A stretch of DNA of 64,000 bases from Alicyclobacillus tolerans (GCF_001447355.1 NZ_JXBW01000006.1:142902-206901); one strand, 5' to 3'. Shown: positions 7,803-16,997, counted from the first letter of the stretch. Notes: generated by a model not told the origin, from the sequence alone. A program made the numbers and translations.

Positions 7803-8705
7803 CTAATCCATATCCTGATGTGACGGTCCTTGCGCCACGTCCCTGCGAGGACTTTTCTCTCGTCCCCCGCCCGCTACCGGAAAAGCCTCTGACCTCGAGA
7901 CCCGAATCATCGATTCGGAAAAATATTTCTTGAAATGCTTGGCCACCACGATATGTAAATCTGGTCGATACCACTTGGACAACCCATGTTCATCAAAAAG
8001 TCTGGGCATTCCAAGTCGTACGGAACGCTTGCCAAAGGATCCATCCCCAATGCTTAGCGTATCGATCCAGATGCGATCCACCTTCCCACTCAATAATTTC
8101 GGAAATTCCGCAGAGAATGGCAGTACCGGAGAGATGGCGGCCTGTATTGCAATTCCAGCGTCATGCAGTTGCTGTAAAGCCTTGATCCTTGCTCGTATGC
8201 CTGGCGCAAACGGAGCAAAAATTCGCCTGATATCGTCTCGGTCGGTCTCGACGGTCATGGACACAAGCAAATCACAGCGCTTCTTGAGTTCAATTAAAAG
8301 ATCGATGTCCCTTGTGATGAGCGGTCCCCGCGTTTGAATTTGAAGCACGTCGGGCGGATACTTCAACATCGTTTCAAGCAGTGCTCTTGTGATTCCAGCC
8401 TGACGTTCAATCGGCTGGTAAGGGTCGGTCGCCGAGGACATGAAGATATTGACGGGCTTCTGCTTCCTACGGAGCTTAACCATTTCCATACTGTAATTTT
8501 CAGCCGCATTGCTTTTCACGTCGACCCATTCTCCCCATGGGACAGTGTGAAATTTCTGAATCGGCATTTCTCTCACATAACAATAGGCACAAGCAAAAGC
8601 GCAACCACGATACGGGTTTAATGAGTGCGTGAAGCCAACGTCCAAATATCCCTTGGCCTCGGTTAGAATTCGTTTCGCAACAATGTGCTTGAACTCAGGC
8701 TTCAT
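7803..8705 (-). CDS. SPL-like radical SAM protein
   Basis: The 300-aa protein carries the radical SAM cluster CAFACAYC (Cys-x3-Cys-x2-Cys) near residue 33 inside SLNPYRGCAFACAYCYVRE, then MSSATDPYQPIE, the pattern of SplB-related proteins annotated as Rv2578c/PA0069-type radical SAM. True spore photoproduct lyase repairs 5-thyminyl-5,6-dihydrothymine; many relatives have unproven roles. The ATG at 8705 follows GAGGCGGT and gives the usual family N-terminus; the open frame before it lacks support. The last 30 residues are hydrophilic and may be poorly conserved. Confidence 0.8.
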   Translation of the reverse strand: MKPEFKHIVAKRILTEAKGYLDVGFTHSLNPYRGCAFACAYCYVREMPIQKFHTVPWGEWVDVKSNAAENYSMEMVKLRRKQKPVNIFMSSATDPYQPIERQAGITRALLETMLKYPPDVLQIQTRGPLITRDIDLLIELKKRCDLLVSMTVETDRDDIRRIFAPFAPGIRARIKALQQLHDAGIAIQAAISPVLPFSAEFPKLLSGKVDRIWIDTLSIGDGSFGKRSVRLGMPRLFDEHGLSKWYRPDLHIVVAKHFKKYFSESMIRVSRSEAFPVAGGGREKSPRRDVAQGPSHQDMD

Positions 8706-8764
8706 ACCGCCTCGCCTTTCCTCGCATGCGCGGCTGAATTGAACATCATGGACAAACAATGGAC

Positions 8765-8801
8765 AAACAGGCGTGGGCACCAACGCTCCCCACGCCTGTT
8801 T
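8765..8801. terminator. Strong hairpin terminator downstream of nrdJ
   Basis: A 13-bp perfect stem (8765-8777 with 8789-8801, core CAGGCGTGGG/CCCACGCCTG) lies 50 nt after the nrdJ stop. The T-run is better on the plus side (TTTTT) but TGTTTG follows on the minus side, so it can end nrdJ transcription and may act in both directions. Confidence 0.8.
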
Positions 8802-8851
8802 TTACGCTCTGCCAATCTCCGTAACCGCTCAAACATGTAAGTTCCGTACGG

Positions 8852-11800
8852 TTAACACTTACTATAACCGCATGCCTCACATTCATAGCAACCACCGGTG
8901 CGAATCAAGGTGTGTTGATGACATTCAGGGCACCAGTCTTTTGCAATTGAATATGAACGCAGTTCGACCCGCTCTGGTTGCACCTGCTCTGTCGTGACCG
9001 TCTCCTGACCGCTGGCCCACTCATGATACGCAAGCTGACGCATTGGGAACGTCTCAGCATGCTCAATCAGCGCCTTCGCAATCGCGTCCGGAACCGATGT
9101 AATCCGACGATCACCAAAGCCAACGGCATTCGAACCGCCAATCCCTGAGAAATGCTTGACCAGTTCCGCCTCGCGATGAGGATTGTTCGAATCGCGGAGA
9201 TATAGTGTGATGGCACGACCTAATGCCTCATTCGCCGCATAGACATCCGATCCCGCTTTGCCAATATTGACGAACACCTCTGTTGCCACATGTGTCTCGG
9301 GATCGTCGTTAATTGTGATAAACGCCTTGCCAAGTGGCGTTTCCTTGCGGTATGTCGCACCGTACAACACATCGGGCCGCTTGCGCTTCACGTAACCAGC
9401 CATCGCTGCAAGTGCTGCCACACGCTCGGGTGTGGATGACTGCTCCCGCCCCGACTGCACATGGTTCTCCTCGGTAGCATCTTCTTCATCAGCCTTCAGC
9501 GACAAAACCTGCTCCGAACGCGAACCATCGCGATAAATGGTGATGCCTTTGCAACCGAGTTCGTAAGCGAGATCGTACAATTGCTTCGTATCCTCGACCG
9601 TGTACGAGTTAGGCGCGTTACACGTCTTGGAAATTGAACTGTCGATCCACTTCTGTAAGGCGCCCTGCACGCGAACGTGCTCTTCCGGTGTCAATTCCAT
9701 TGCCGTGACGAAGTAGGAAGGCAATTCCTTCTCACCGTGGTGCGTCTGGAAGTACTCATCGACGATGGATGCGTGCTCCTCAAACATGCCAAGGCGAGAA
9801 TTGCGGAAGTATGTCCAGGCATAATATGGTTCACATCCGGTCGAGCAACCAACCATAGTGCCTGTCGTGCCTGTCGGTGCAATGGTCATGGTCGTCACAT
9901 TGCGCACGCCAAAGCGGCGGATTGCCTCGACGACGTGCGGACGCAGAGCGGCCATCTGTTGCATAAACCCGGACTGCAAATACAGTTCGGCGTCAAACTT
10001 CGGAAATGGTCCGTTTTCTTTCGCCAGCTCTACTGACTCGAGATATGCCCATTCCGCCATCAGCCCCAGTACAGCGTCAATGAGTTTCACGGCTTCATCA
10101 GAACCGTATCGGACGCCACAGTAAAGCATCAAATCATGTAAACCCATGATACCGAGTCCGACACGACGCTCCGACATCTGATTGATCCGATTTTCTTCAA
10201 ATGGATAATATGTCGCATCGATCACGGCGTCCTGAAAGCGAATGCCGCTGCGCGTGGTCTGCTCAAGTTCCTCCCAACGAATGTGATGGAGTAAAAACTC
10301 GGCTTCAGATTCCGAAAAATGCTTTCGCAGACAGGAACGAACGTAGTTTTCCCGCTCTTTATCTTGGAACTCCGTACGTACCCCACTGTCTCGGAACCCA
10401 TTGGCAAAACGGGCCAAGACGACGGCGCCCAAGTTGCAAATGCCGTTTGCCGGTAAGGGTTGCTCACCACAGGGGTTCGTGGCGACCAGCGGATTGAAAT
10501 ACCAAGAGTTGCTCATCCGGTTTGCACGTCCAAGAAAGACGACGCCCGGTTCAGCTGATTTCCAGGCAGATAAACACAGTTCATCCCAGAGCTCACGCGC
10601 CGAAAGCGTCTGCGTCGCTGCAAACGGCTTTCCGTCAGCCAGCCAAGTCTCGAAGTCACCATCGAACGTCTGTGCTGTTTCTCCCGTGACAAAGCCGATT
10701 TGCCACGGCTCGTCAGCGGCCTTTGCTTGCATGAAGCGCTCGGAAATGCCAACGCTAATGTTCGCACCAGTGATGACACCATCGACCTGTTTGGCTCGGA
10801 TAAAGCGCAAAATGTCTGCGTGGCGGTCGTTCAAAATCAACATGAGCGCGCCCCGGCGGGATCCACCCTGCAATGTCAGTTGACATCCGACACTCATAAT
10901 TTCCCCGACGCCGACAGGTCCGAAGCCGTCGCCAAACACTTGATTTCCTTTATCGTACAGCTGCCCCCACGAATACGCGCCAGAGGAACGGCCGTTTACC
11001 CCTCGAACATAACTGTAACGCGGGCGCAGTGAGGACAAAATCACGCTGACCCGTTTACCCTCGCGCATACATTCCCACATATCACCTAGCGTCGATGCAA
11101 TGGTACTACGCTGATCTCCGGGATAGAGAACCACACCCACCACTTCTGGAAGCACCTTAACGTCGCTTTGCAAGATCTGATCATATAGTTCGCGCGCCGA
11201 GACCGTGCCAGATTCAATGACCGGGCGTCCGGCTGCAATCCAGTTTTCGATTCGACCATCCCAAAGCTCGTCGTAATTCTCAACTGAAGTGTCAGGAAAC
11301 TGGAACGTCCAGTCAGCATCCTCCTCCACAGCCCTTAGAAACGCCTGACTGATGCGTATCACTTTGGTCGAATGCGGATAGTCTGCCTCAAGGAAATCGA
11401 ACACGTCACCATGCCACACATCGAGTACCAGACAAAGCTCGGATTTGCGTGACGCACTCGACACAGGCACGAGCGTACCTTGGGGTGGGATGCGCGACAA
11501 ATTCATCCCGACGCCGCCACTGCGAGCCTGAATCTCGAGTGTCTGTCCAAAAGATTCGGCGTAATCGCGAAGCGTGGGTCCAACACTAGGGATGACAAAA
11601 CAGTTGTAGCTCGTCGTCTGCATGCCTGTCCCCATCGACGCATTGATGCGACCACCGGGCACATAGCGCCAACGGTTTTGCAACTGATAGAACGCTTCTT
11701 CCCAACGCGCCGGATCATTGGTCACGGCAGCAGCTCCGCGGGCGACACGGCGCCACATTTCGCGCGGCGTCGTTTCCAGCAATACATCCACCTGATGCAA

Positions 11801-12055
11801 CGGCAGCGTCTCCTGAACGCCATCTCGCAACTCCACTGTCACTTGAGCCGCTTCGCTATCAATGGCGACGACGCGGGCCAATTCGTGATACGCACGTTTC
11901 GTGTCCAAAACGGCCACCACAAGGGATCCCACAGCGAGTGAGTCTTTGCGCACATCCTTCTGCAGGTAGCGATCCGCCAAAATTTTCTCGCCGGTCGGAC
12001 CTAAATAGTCGTCTTCATTAAACTGTAGCATCGGCGTCTCCGTTGCATTCGACAT
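8852..12055 (-). CDS. nrdJ: Adenosylcobalamin-dependent (class II) ribonucleotide reductase
   Basis: NrdJ reduces ribonucleotides to deoxyribonucleotides using a cobalamin-derived radical, independent of oxygen. The 1067-aa protein has LQNRWRYVPGGRINASMGTGM, the active-site TNPCGEQPLPANGICNLGAV with a catalytic cysteine, IAPTGTTGTMVGCSTGCEPYYAW, and a C-terminal zinc-ribbon-like tail with CPECHQH and CYECEACGYSKC that holds the redox cysteines re-reducing the active site. The start has GGAGG just upstream, 26 nt after nrdR, so nrdR-nrdJ is an operon. No cobalamin riboswitch is visible upstream. Confidence 0.97.
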   Translation of the reverse strand: MSNATETPMLQFNEDDYLGPTGEKILADRYLQKDVRKDSLAVGSLVVAVLDTKRAYHELARVVAIDSEAAQVTVELRDGVQETLPLHQVDVLLETTPREMWRRVARGAAAVTNDPARWEEAFYQLQNRWRYVPGGRINASMGTGMQTTSYNCFVIPSVGPTLRDYAESFGQTLEIQARSGGVGMNLSRIPPQGTLVPVSSASRKSELCLVLDVWHGDVFDFLEADYPHSTKVIRISQAFLRAVEEDADWTFQFPDTSVENYDELWDGRIENWIAAGRPVIESGTVSARELYDQILQSDVKVLPEVVGVVLYPGDQRSTIASTLGDMWECMREGKRVSVILSSLRPRYSYVRGVNGRSSGAYSWGQLYDKGNQVFGDGFGPVGVGEIMSVGCQLTLQGGSRRGALMLILNDRHADILRFIRAKQVDGVITGANISVGISERFMQAKAADEPWQIGFVTGETAQTFDGDFETWLADGKPFAATQTLSARELWDELCLSAWKSAEPGVVFLGRANRMSNSWYFNPLVATNPCGEQPLPANGICNLGAVVLARFANGFRDSGVRTEFQDKERENYVRSCLRKHFSESEAEFLLHHIRWEELEQTTRSGIRFQDAVIDATYYPFEENRINQMSERRVGLGIMGLHDLMLYCGVRYGSDEAVKLIDAVLGLMAEWAYLESVELAKENGPFPKFDAELYLQSGFMQQMAALRPHVVEAIRRFGVRNVTTMTIAPTGTTGTMVGCSTGCEPYYAWTYFRNSRLGMFEEHASIVDEYFQTHHGEKELPSYFVTAMELTPEEHVRVQGALQKWIDSSISKTCNAPNSYTVEDTKQLYDLAYELGCKGITIYRDGSRSEQVLSLKADEEDATEENHVQSGREQSSTPERVAALAAMAGYVKRKRPDVLYGATYRKETPLGKAFITINDDPETHVATEVFVNIGKAGSDVYAANEALGRAITLYLRDSNNPHREAELVKHFSGIGGSNAVGFGDRRITSVPDAIAKALIEHAETFPMRQLAYHEWASGQETVTTEQVQPERVELRSYSIAKDWCPECHQHTLIRTGGCYECEACGYSKC

Positions 12056-12081
12056 ATGTATCCTCCATCCCGCGCACCCCG

Positions 12082-12555
12082 TCAGCGCGCCTTTCCCGTT
12101 TCTCCCAAAAGTGAAAGTACTTCCTTAGCCAATGTTTCCACATCTCGAAATTCGCGATATACGCTAGCGAATCGTACATAGGCAACCCCGTCGAGCTTCC
12201 GCAATGCGTCCATCACCCGCTCGCCGATGGCCGACGAAGGCACTTCCCGCTCGTACTCCATGCGCAACGCCCGTTCAATATCAGCACATACCGATTCGAG
12301 CCGTTCGACCGAAATGGGGCGTTTTTCGCACGCCCGCATCAGACCGCGATATAGCTTTTCACGCGAAAATTCCTCTCGCTCCTGATCTTTCTTAACCACC
12401 ATGAGCGGCCTTTGTTCAACGCGCTCATACGTCGTGAATCGGCGACCACAACCTTCGTTGACACATTCGCGACGGCGCCGGATGGTGCTGCCGTCCTCCC
12501 CCGGACGCGATTCGACAACACGCGTGTTCTCAGCGTCACAGTACGGACACTTCAC
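12082..12555 (-). CDS. nrdR: Transcriptional repressor NrdR
   Basis: NrdR senses ATP/dATP through an ATP-cone and represses ribonucleotide reductase genes. The 157-aa product begins with the zinc ribbon KCPYCDAENTRVVESR and CVNEGCGRRFTTYER, followed by the ATP-cone VVKKDQEREEFSREKLYRGL to the C-terminus. The frame is open far upstream, but the GTG at 12555 preceded by AAGGTGG gives the canonical first residues (M)KCPYC. Its direct linkage to nrdJ indicates autoregulation of the reductase operon. Confidence 0.95.
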   Translation of the reverse strand: MKCPYCDAENTRVVESRPGEDGSTIRRRRECVNEGCGRRFTTYERVEQRPLMVVKKDQEREEFSREKLYRGLMRACEKRPISVERLESVCADIERALRMEYEREVPSSAIGERVMDALRKLDGVAYVRFASVYREFRDVETLAKEVLSLLGETGKAR

Positions 12556-12589
12556 CCCAGTCACCACCTTAGCTCGTCCATCAAACACC

Positions 12590-12645
12590 CACATATGTGG
12601 TGTCACTAAAGAAACAATCGCATTATACACGCTAGATGTGCGTGT
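12590..12645 (-). promoter_or_regulatory. nrdR: Two palindromes in front of nrdR-nrdJ (candidate NrdR sites)
   Basis: A perfect 10-bp palindrome CACATATGTG (12590-12599, flanked by ACAC and GTGT) and an imperfect one, ACACGC-N7-GCGTGT (12627-12645), lie 35-90 bp upstream of nrdR. NrdR boxes are about 16-bp ACAC...GTGT-type palindromes occurring in pairs. The centres here are about 42 bp (four helical turns) apart, wider than the usual three turns, so the assignment is tentative. Confidence 0.4.
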
Positions 12646-12670
12646 GACAAGACGTGGCGAGATCGCCGAT

Positions 12671-12692
12671 AAACCGCATAAAATCGCGGTTT
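12671..12692 (-). terminator. Hairpin after the HAD-IIA gene
   Basis: AAACCGC (12671-12677) pairs with GCGGTTT (12686-12692) around an 8-nt A/T-rich loop, 13 nt after the stop at 12705. The T tract on the minus strand is short (TTTAT), so termination may be partial. Confidence 0.55.
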
Positions 12693-12704
12693 TATCACAA
12701 TCTC

Positions 12705-13568
12705 TCAAGCGTTTTGTCGAAAAAGATTTGCTACCGAATCCACGATCAAATCGGGCTGCGGATCGCCATCTTTCGGCTCTCCACTGATGCCAGAGCGGAC
12801 GAATACGCTGTAGACCCCCGTTTGATTGCCCGCTAAAATGTCCGTGTGCAAATTGTCGCCGACGATGAAGGCTCGTTCCACTGGCACGCCATATCGCGAC
12901 AAAGCATATCGCACAAACGAAGGGTCCGGTTTGCCTGTAACCACGACCTCGGCGCTTGAGGCAGCAGCGACAAATGCCCCAATCGCGCCATTGCCGGGCA
13001 TGAATCCGTCCTCGACAGGAAGTCGGACGTCTGGGTTCGTAAAGGGGAACCAACCTACTCGATAGGCAATACGAGATACGACGGCGAGATCGCCATATGT
13101 CACACCTGGATCGAGCCCAACTGCCGCCGCTTGTGCTAGCTTCACCCACGGTTCGCGAATGTCCTTCCCGTCGGCTCGACGCGCGTCGAATCCGGCTTTC
13201 CGCAGCGCCTCGCGCAACCCTTCTCCCCCCACATATGCGACGATCGCGCCCGATTTTGGTACCCGCTGCGAAACGGCGTCAGCTGCAGCCTGGGCCGACG
13301 TGCAGACTTCGTCGACCGACGCCGTAAAGCCCATGCGCTGCAATGCAGCAACCACAGCCTCCGGCGTCCGCGAGGAATTGTTGGTAAAAAAGACTGGTCG
13401 TATGCCGGAATGTCGCAACCGCTCGACAAACTCCGGCGCCCCCTCAATCACGTCGCTGCCGCGCCACAAAGTACCGTCGAGATCGAGAAGCGCGAGCTCA
13501 AATGAACCGCCTTTGAACATGCCTTTGTGCAATGTGGACATATCGAATTGGAGTGGCTGGCCTGACAT
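12705..13568 (-). CDS. HAD-IIA family phosphatase (NagD/AraL/PGPase-like)
   Basis: The 287-aa protein has the HAD motifs in order: LALLDLDGTLWRG with the nucleophile and acid/base aspartates, FFTNNSSRTPE (motif II), VVTGKPDPSF (motif III lysine) and AFIVGDNLHTDILAG (motif IV). The large C2a cap between motifs II and III marks subclass IIA, which includes NagD, AraL and 4-nitrophenyl/phosphoglycolate phosphatases that clear sugar phosphates. The ATG follows GGAAGG at 10 nt. The substrate is not predictable. Confidence 0.88.
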   Translation of the reverse strand: MSGQPLQFDMSTLHKGMFKGGSFELALLDLDGTLWRGSDVIEGAPEFVERLRHSGIRPVFFTNNSSRTPEAVVAALQRMGFTASVDEVCTSAQAAADAVSQRVPKSGAIVAYVGGEGLREALRKAGFDARRADGKDIREPWVKLAQAAAVGLDPGVTYGDLAVVSRIAYRVGWFPFTNPDVRLPVEDGFMPGNGAIGAFVAAASSAEVVVTGKPDPSFVRYALSRYGVPVERAFIVGDNLHTDILAGNQTGVYSVFVRSGISGEPKDGDPQPDLIVDSVANLFRQNA

Positions 13569-13628
13569 GTGTACACGTCCTTCCGTACAAGAGTCAGAAG
13601 AAGTGTACCACGCTCACCCACGCACTGC

Positions 13629-14093
13629 TCACTCCTTCTCCCGCGCGACGGCTGCTAGTGCCTTATGCAGCCAACGCCTCCGCTCGCGATGCCACAACTC
13701 TAACGAACGAAGCCACTCCGCCTCTACATTGGGTTTTCGGAGTCCGGTGAGTTCGCCTTCCGCATGGTCATCCGCTTCATTGGCACGGCGCATGGCCATG
13801 ATGAGCAACTGGCGCGTGCGTTCCTGTTCAGTTGGCGCCTCGTCCGGTATGAAGTGCAAACGTATACAGTGACCGATTGCGACAACCCGCATGCGACTCG
13901 TCTCCTGTTGGATCAGCGCCAACTTTGCCGTCATCTTCGCGCTATACTCGCAGACGTGAAGCTCATCGATAAGCGCTGATATCACCTGTTCTGCGTACAA
14001 TGAACGGCGCAAATCGCGTAAAGGTGTCCCCCAAACCGGATGTAACGGTTGTAATACTTGCCTCATCCGTACAGGCAAATCTTGCTCTGACAT
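13629..14093 (-). CDS. Hypothetical cytoplasmic protein (about 154 aa)
   Basis: The frame is open to 14129; the ATG at 14093 has AAGGGG 9 nt upstream and is preferred. The protein is helical and charged, rich in Arg, Leu and Glu, with no membrane segment or signal (for example YAEQVISALIDELHVCEYSAKMTAKLALIQ, then a C-terminal ELWHRERRRWLHKALAAVA). I recognise no domain. It is transcribed toward the HAD-IIA gene, with about 60 bp between them. Confidence 0.6.
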   Translation of the reverse strand: MSEQDLPVRMRQVLQPLHPVWGTPLRDLRRSLYAEQVISALIDELHVCEYSAKMTAKLALIQQETSRMRVVAIGHCIRLHFIPDEAPTEQERTRQLLIMAMRRANEADDHAEGELTGLRKPNVEAEWLRSLELWHRERRRWLHKALAAVAREKE

Positions 14094-14339
14094 AGACATT
14101 CGCCCCTTCGCCGGCCATCTCTGGCCCATCCTATGACCCCCATGCCTACGTCGTCACCGTTCTGAAAGAACTTCACGGAATATCAAATTGACCGGAATCA
14201 CGCAAACTTTTAACATGAAAGCTGGCTACCCATTGGCCCGTCACGGGTCATCTCGCCGTGCAGCGGCCATTGTCACGGTCGAAATGGGCTAAACACGGCC
14301 GCATACATACGCGTTTTTGACAGAACAACGTCTGTAACC

Positions 14340-14395
14340 GCTCGTTGCGCCAAATCAGTTCACTTACATCAGAGACGAGACTGCTTGCAACGAGC
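14340..14395 (+). promoter_or_regulatory. Long-range stem in the leader of the glycosylation operon
   Basis: GCTCGTTGC (14340-14348) and GCAACGAGC (14387-14395) are perfect 9-bp complements separated by 38 nt; the 3' arm ends about 8 nt before the GAGGAGG ribosome site of the TTG start at 14420. Such a structure could hide or expose the SD. The rest of the 290-bp gap from 14130 shows no gene. Confidence 0.4.
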
Positions 14396-14419
14396 AAATC
14401 TTGAGGAGGAATCTCGCAC

Positions 14420-15673
14420 TTGACCCCCACACACTCTGCATCAAAGACGTGGCTCTGGAGCCTTATCTTACTTGTGCTCGCAGTGTTGTTTCATATGTAT
14501 TTCATCGTAAGTGCGTGGAAACAACCGGTGATGCTTTTTGGGGACGCGTATTATTACGATCACTCAGCCACCGTGCTCAACGCCTTGCATCTATACTCCT
14601 ATTGGAGTTGGGGACCTGCGGCGCAAGTGACGCCCGGATACCCGCTCTTCCTGTCCCTTATTTACCGATTTGCTTCCTTGTTCTCGCAAAGTCACCAGGT
14701 GGCTATGCACACGGCACAGACGGTACAACACCTGCTCTCCGTGGTCACCGTCATGCTCGTGTATAGGCTGATGCGCTTTTGCCTTCCACGCTGGGCCAGC
14801 TTCATCGGAGCCCTGCTTTGGCTCGTGTATCCGCCTGTCATCTACGCGAACAATCAGCTGCTTACCGAGAACCTGTACATTCCTTGTCTCTTGGCGTTTA
14901 CCTTTGCGTTCCTCACAGCCATTCGCGATAAAACGCTTTGGCATTTTGCCGTGGCGGGTTTTTGGCTAGCCGTGACCACATTGGTTCGACCAAGCGTCAT
15001 GCCGCTTGCCGTGGCGCCGTTGCTCTTGCTGTTTGATCGCGCAGTCCGCACGCAATGGCGGCACTGGCTAAGCGAATTCGCCTCGTATGTCGGCGTTTTC
15101 GTGTTGTTCATGCTGCCTTGGTGGATCCGCAATGCCGTGGTCATGCACCAATTGATCCTGACGGATCTCGACTCGGCGAATCCACTGTTGTATGGTTCGG
15201 ACCCAAATTTTGAAAAGGACGTCTCTTTAAGTAGTGGATTATCTTTAGAACAGCAAAAGGCATTGGCTATCCATCGGATCGAAGCAGGTTTTCATACTCA
15301 CCCACTGATGTATTTAAAATGGTATACTCTCGACAAGATTGGTCTGTTATTCGGCACACCCTGGTATAATTCGACATTGGCAAAACACGCGGGACTGCTT
15401 ACGCGTGCCACCTTTGCCTACGCTCACCTGCATATCTTGTGGGTCGTCGTCGGGGCGATTGGCCTTCTGATGAGCGCATGGTTCCCGTATTTGCGGTGGA
15501 TTGCGGCACTTGCGCTCTTTCTCATCGTCGTGCAACTGCCGTTCATTCCCATCAATCGCTATGCCTACCCAACCATGCCGTTCTTCTTTCTCGGCGTGGG
15601 CGTCGTGCTGTATGGACTACAACAACTTTGGCTCCGCAGACGCGGTGCTACACCAACTTCGCAAGGGGACTAA
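14420..15673 (+). CDS. GT-C fold membrane glycosyltransferase (GT39/ArnT-like)
   Basis: The 417-aa protein starts at TTG after GAGGAGG and has about ten membrane helices. The first extracellular loop contains MLFGDAYYYDHSATVL with the acidic residue expected for the GT-C catalytic site, and the body resembles PMT/ArnT family proteins (AQVTPGYPLFLSLIYRF). Such enzymes use a polyprenyl-phosphate sugar on the outer face. It is the first gene of a three-gene operon with a polyprenyl-phosphate glycosyltransferase (24 bp on) and a small flippase-like protein. Confidence 0.82.
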   Translation: MTPTHSASKTWLWSLILLVLAVLFHMYFIVSAWKQPVMLFGDAYYYDHSATVLNALHLYSYWSWGPAAQVTPGYPLFLSLIYRFASLFSQSHQVAMHTAQTVQHLLSVVTVMLVYRLMRFCLPRWASFIGALLWLVYPPVIYANNQLLTENLYIPCLLAFTFAFLTAIRDKTLWHFAVAGFWLAVTTLVRPSVMPLAVAPLLLLFDRAVRTQWRHWLSEFASYVGVFVLFMLPWWIRNAVVMHQLILTDLDSANPLLYGSDPNFEKDVSLSSGLSLEQQKALAIHRIEAGFHTHPLMYLKWYTLDKIGLLFGTPWYNSTLAKHAGLLTRATFAYAHLHILWVVVGAIGLLMSAWFPYLRWIAALALFLIVVQLPFIPINRYAYPTMPFFFLGVGVVLYGLQQLWLRRRGATPTSQGD

Positions 15674-15697
15674 CGACAAACGGAGGAACAAAACTCA

Positions 15698-16615
15698 ATG
15701 CGGATTGCGGTACTCATCCCGTGTTACAACGAGGAACTGACCATCGGCAAGGTAATTGCCGACTTTCGAAGGGAATTGCCTGATGCTGATATTTACGTGT
15801 ACGATAACAATTCCCGGGATCGTACAGCGGATATCGCGCGCGCGGCAGGTGCCATCGTGCGAAGAGAAGTTCGCCAAGGAAAAGGCAATGTCGTACGCTC
15901 CATGTTTCGCGATATCGACGCCGATATTTACGTGATGATCGACGGCGACGATACGTATCCCGCCGAATTTGTGCACGATTTAATCCAACCTGTGGCTGCC
16001 GGCGAGGCGGACATGAGCATTGGTGATCGCCATTCGGATGGATCGTATTCGAGTGAAAACAAACGGCCGTTTCACAATTTTGGAAACCAGTTTGTGAAGG
16101 CTTTGATCAATCGCCTCTTCCGATCCCAACTGCGCGATATCATGACTGGGTATCGGGTCTTTAATCGGCGTTTTGCCAAGACGATGCCTATTCAAAGCGA
16201 AGGCTTTGAAATTGAGACAGAGATGACGTTGCACGCATTGGACAAGCGTTTCCGGATTATCGAGATCCCGATCCGCTATCGAGATCGGCCACCTGGCAGC
16301 GAATCGAAACTGAATACCGTAAGCGACGGTATCCGCGTGCTCAAGACGGTGTTTTGGATTTTCAAAGATTATAAACCGCTCGCCTTCTTCGGCACGGTTG
16401 CCTTGCTTTTCTTCATCGCCGGCCTCGCCGTAGGCATTCCAGTCATTACCGAGTTTTTCGCGAGCGGTCGGATTGCGAAGATGCCATCGGCCATATTAGC
16501 CGTCGGTCTGATGGTACTTGCGACCAACTCGCTCACGTGTGGGTTCATTCTGGATACGATTGTCCGCAACCACCGGGACAATTACGAGCTGTTGCAAAAT
16601 GAGTTCAAAGATTGA
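15698..16615 (+). CDS. Polyprenyl-phosphate glycosyltransferase (GT2, DPM/GtrB-like)
   Basis: The 305-aa protein begins IAVLIPCYNEELTIGKVI, has VYDNNSRD and the DxD-type MIDGDDTYPAEF metal site, RHSDGSYSSEN and the MTGYRVFNRRF acceptor region. Two C-terminal hydrophobic helices (about residues 227-250 and 262-285) anchor it in the membrane. It should transfer a sugar from a nucleotide donor to undecaprenyl phosphate for use by the GT-C enzyme encoded just upstream. Confidence 0.88.
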   Translation: MRIAVLIPCYNEELTIGKVIADFRRELPDADIYVYDNNSRDRTADIARAAGAIVRREVRQGKGNVVRSMFRDIDADIYVMIDGDDTYPAEFVHDLIQPVAAGEADMSIGDRHSDGSYSSENKRPFHNFGNQFVKALINRLFRSQLRDIMTGYRVFNRRFAKTMPIQSEGFEIETEMTLHALDKRFRIIEIPIRYRDRPPGSESKLNTVSDGIRVLKTVFWIFKDYKPLAFFGTVALLFFIAGLAVGIPVITEFFASGRIAKMPSAILAVGLMVLATNSLTCGFILDTIVRNHRDNYELLQNEFKD

Positions 16616-16652
16616 AGACCGGCAGCAGCCGACGGCGAAAGGGCGCGTTTCC

Positions 16653-16997
16653 ATGCTGTACGTCGTATTGATTCTGGCCAACGTATGTCTTTTGGTAGGA
16701 GGACAAACGCTCTGGAAGTATGGCCTTCAGCATCGCGATTTAACAGACATTCGGTCCATTGTCGTCGCGATGTTTTCGCCATGGGTCATTGCAGGCATTG
16801 TTCTTTACGTGGTCGCTACTGTCATATGGATTTTTCTGCTCAACAAGCTATCGCTTAGCCTGCTCTACCCGTTGCAAAGTTTGGCATATGTACTTGCCAT
16901 TCTCGTATCCATGTTCGTGTTTCACGAACACATTCCTGCCCTGCGCTGGGTTGGCGTTGGCGTCATCCTCGCCGGCGTGGCGCTTATCGCCGTATGA
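16653..16997 (+). CDS. Four-helix EamA/SMR-like membrane protein, likely lipid-linked sugar flippase
   Basis: The 114-aa product has four membrane helices and the drug/metabolite transporter pattern GGQTLWKYGL, LNKLSLSLLYPLQSLAYVLAILVSMFVFHEH and GVGVILAGVALIAV, close to ArnE/ArnF-type subunits. The ATG at 16653 is used because AAAGGG is 9 nt upstream; earlier in-frame starts lack an SD. In three-component membrane glycosylation systems a small protein flips undecaprenyl-phosphate sugar, and the operon position fits that role. Transport is inferred, not shown. Confidence 0.75.
   Translation: MLYVVLILANVCLLVGGQTLWKYGLQHRDLTDIRSIVVAMFSPWVIAGIVLYVVATVIWIFLLNKLSLSLLYPLQSLAYVLAILVSMFVFHEHIPALRWVGVGVILAGVALIAV

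Noticed and set aside
12556..12704. Cobalamin riboswitch controlling nrdJ
   Set aside because: The leader is too short and lacks the B12-box; only palindromes are seen.
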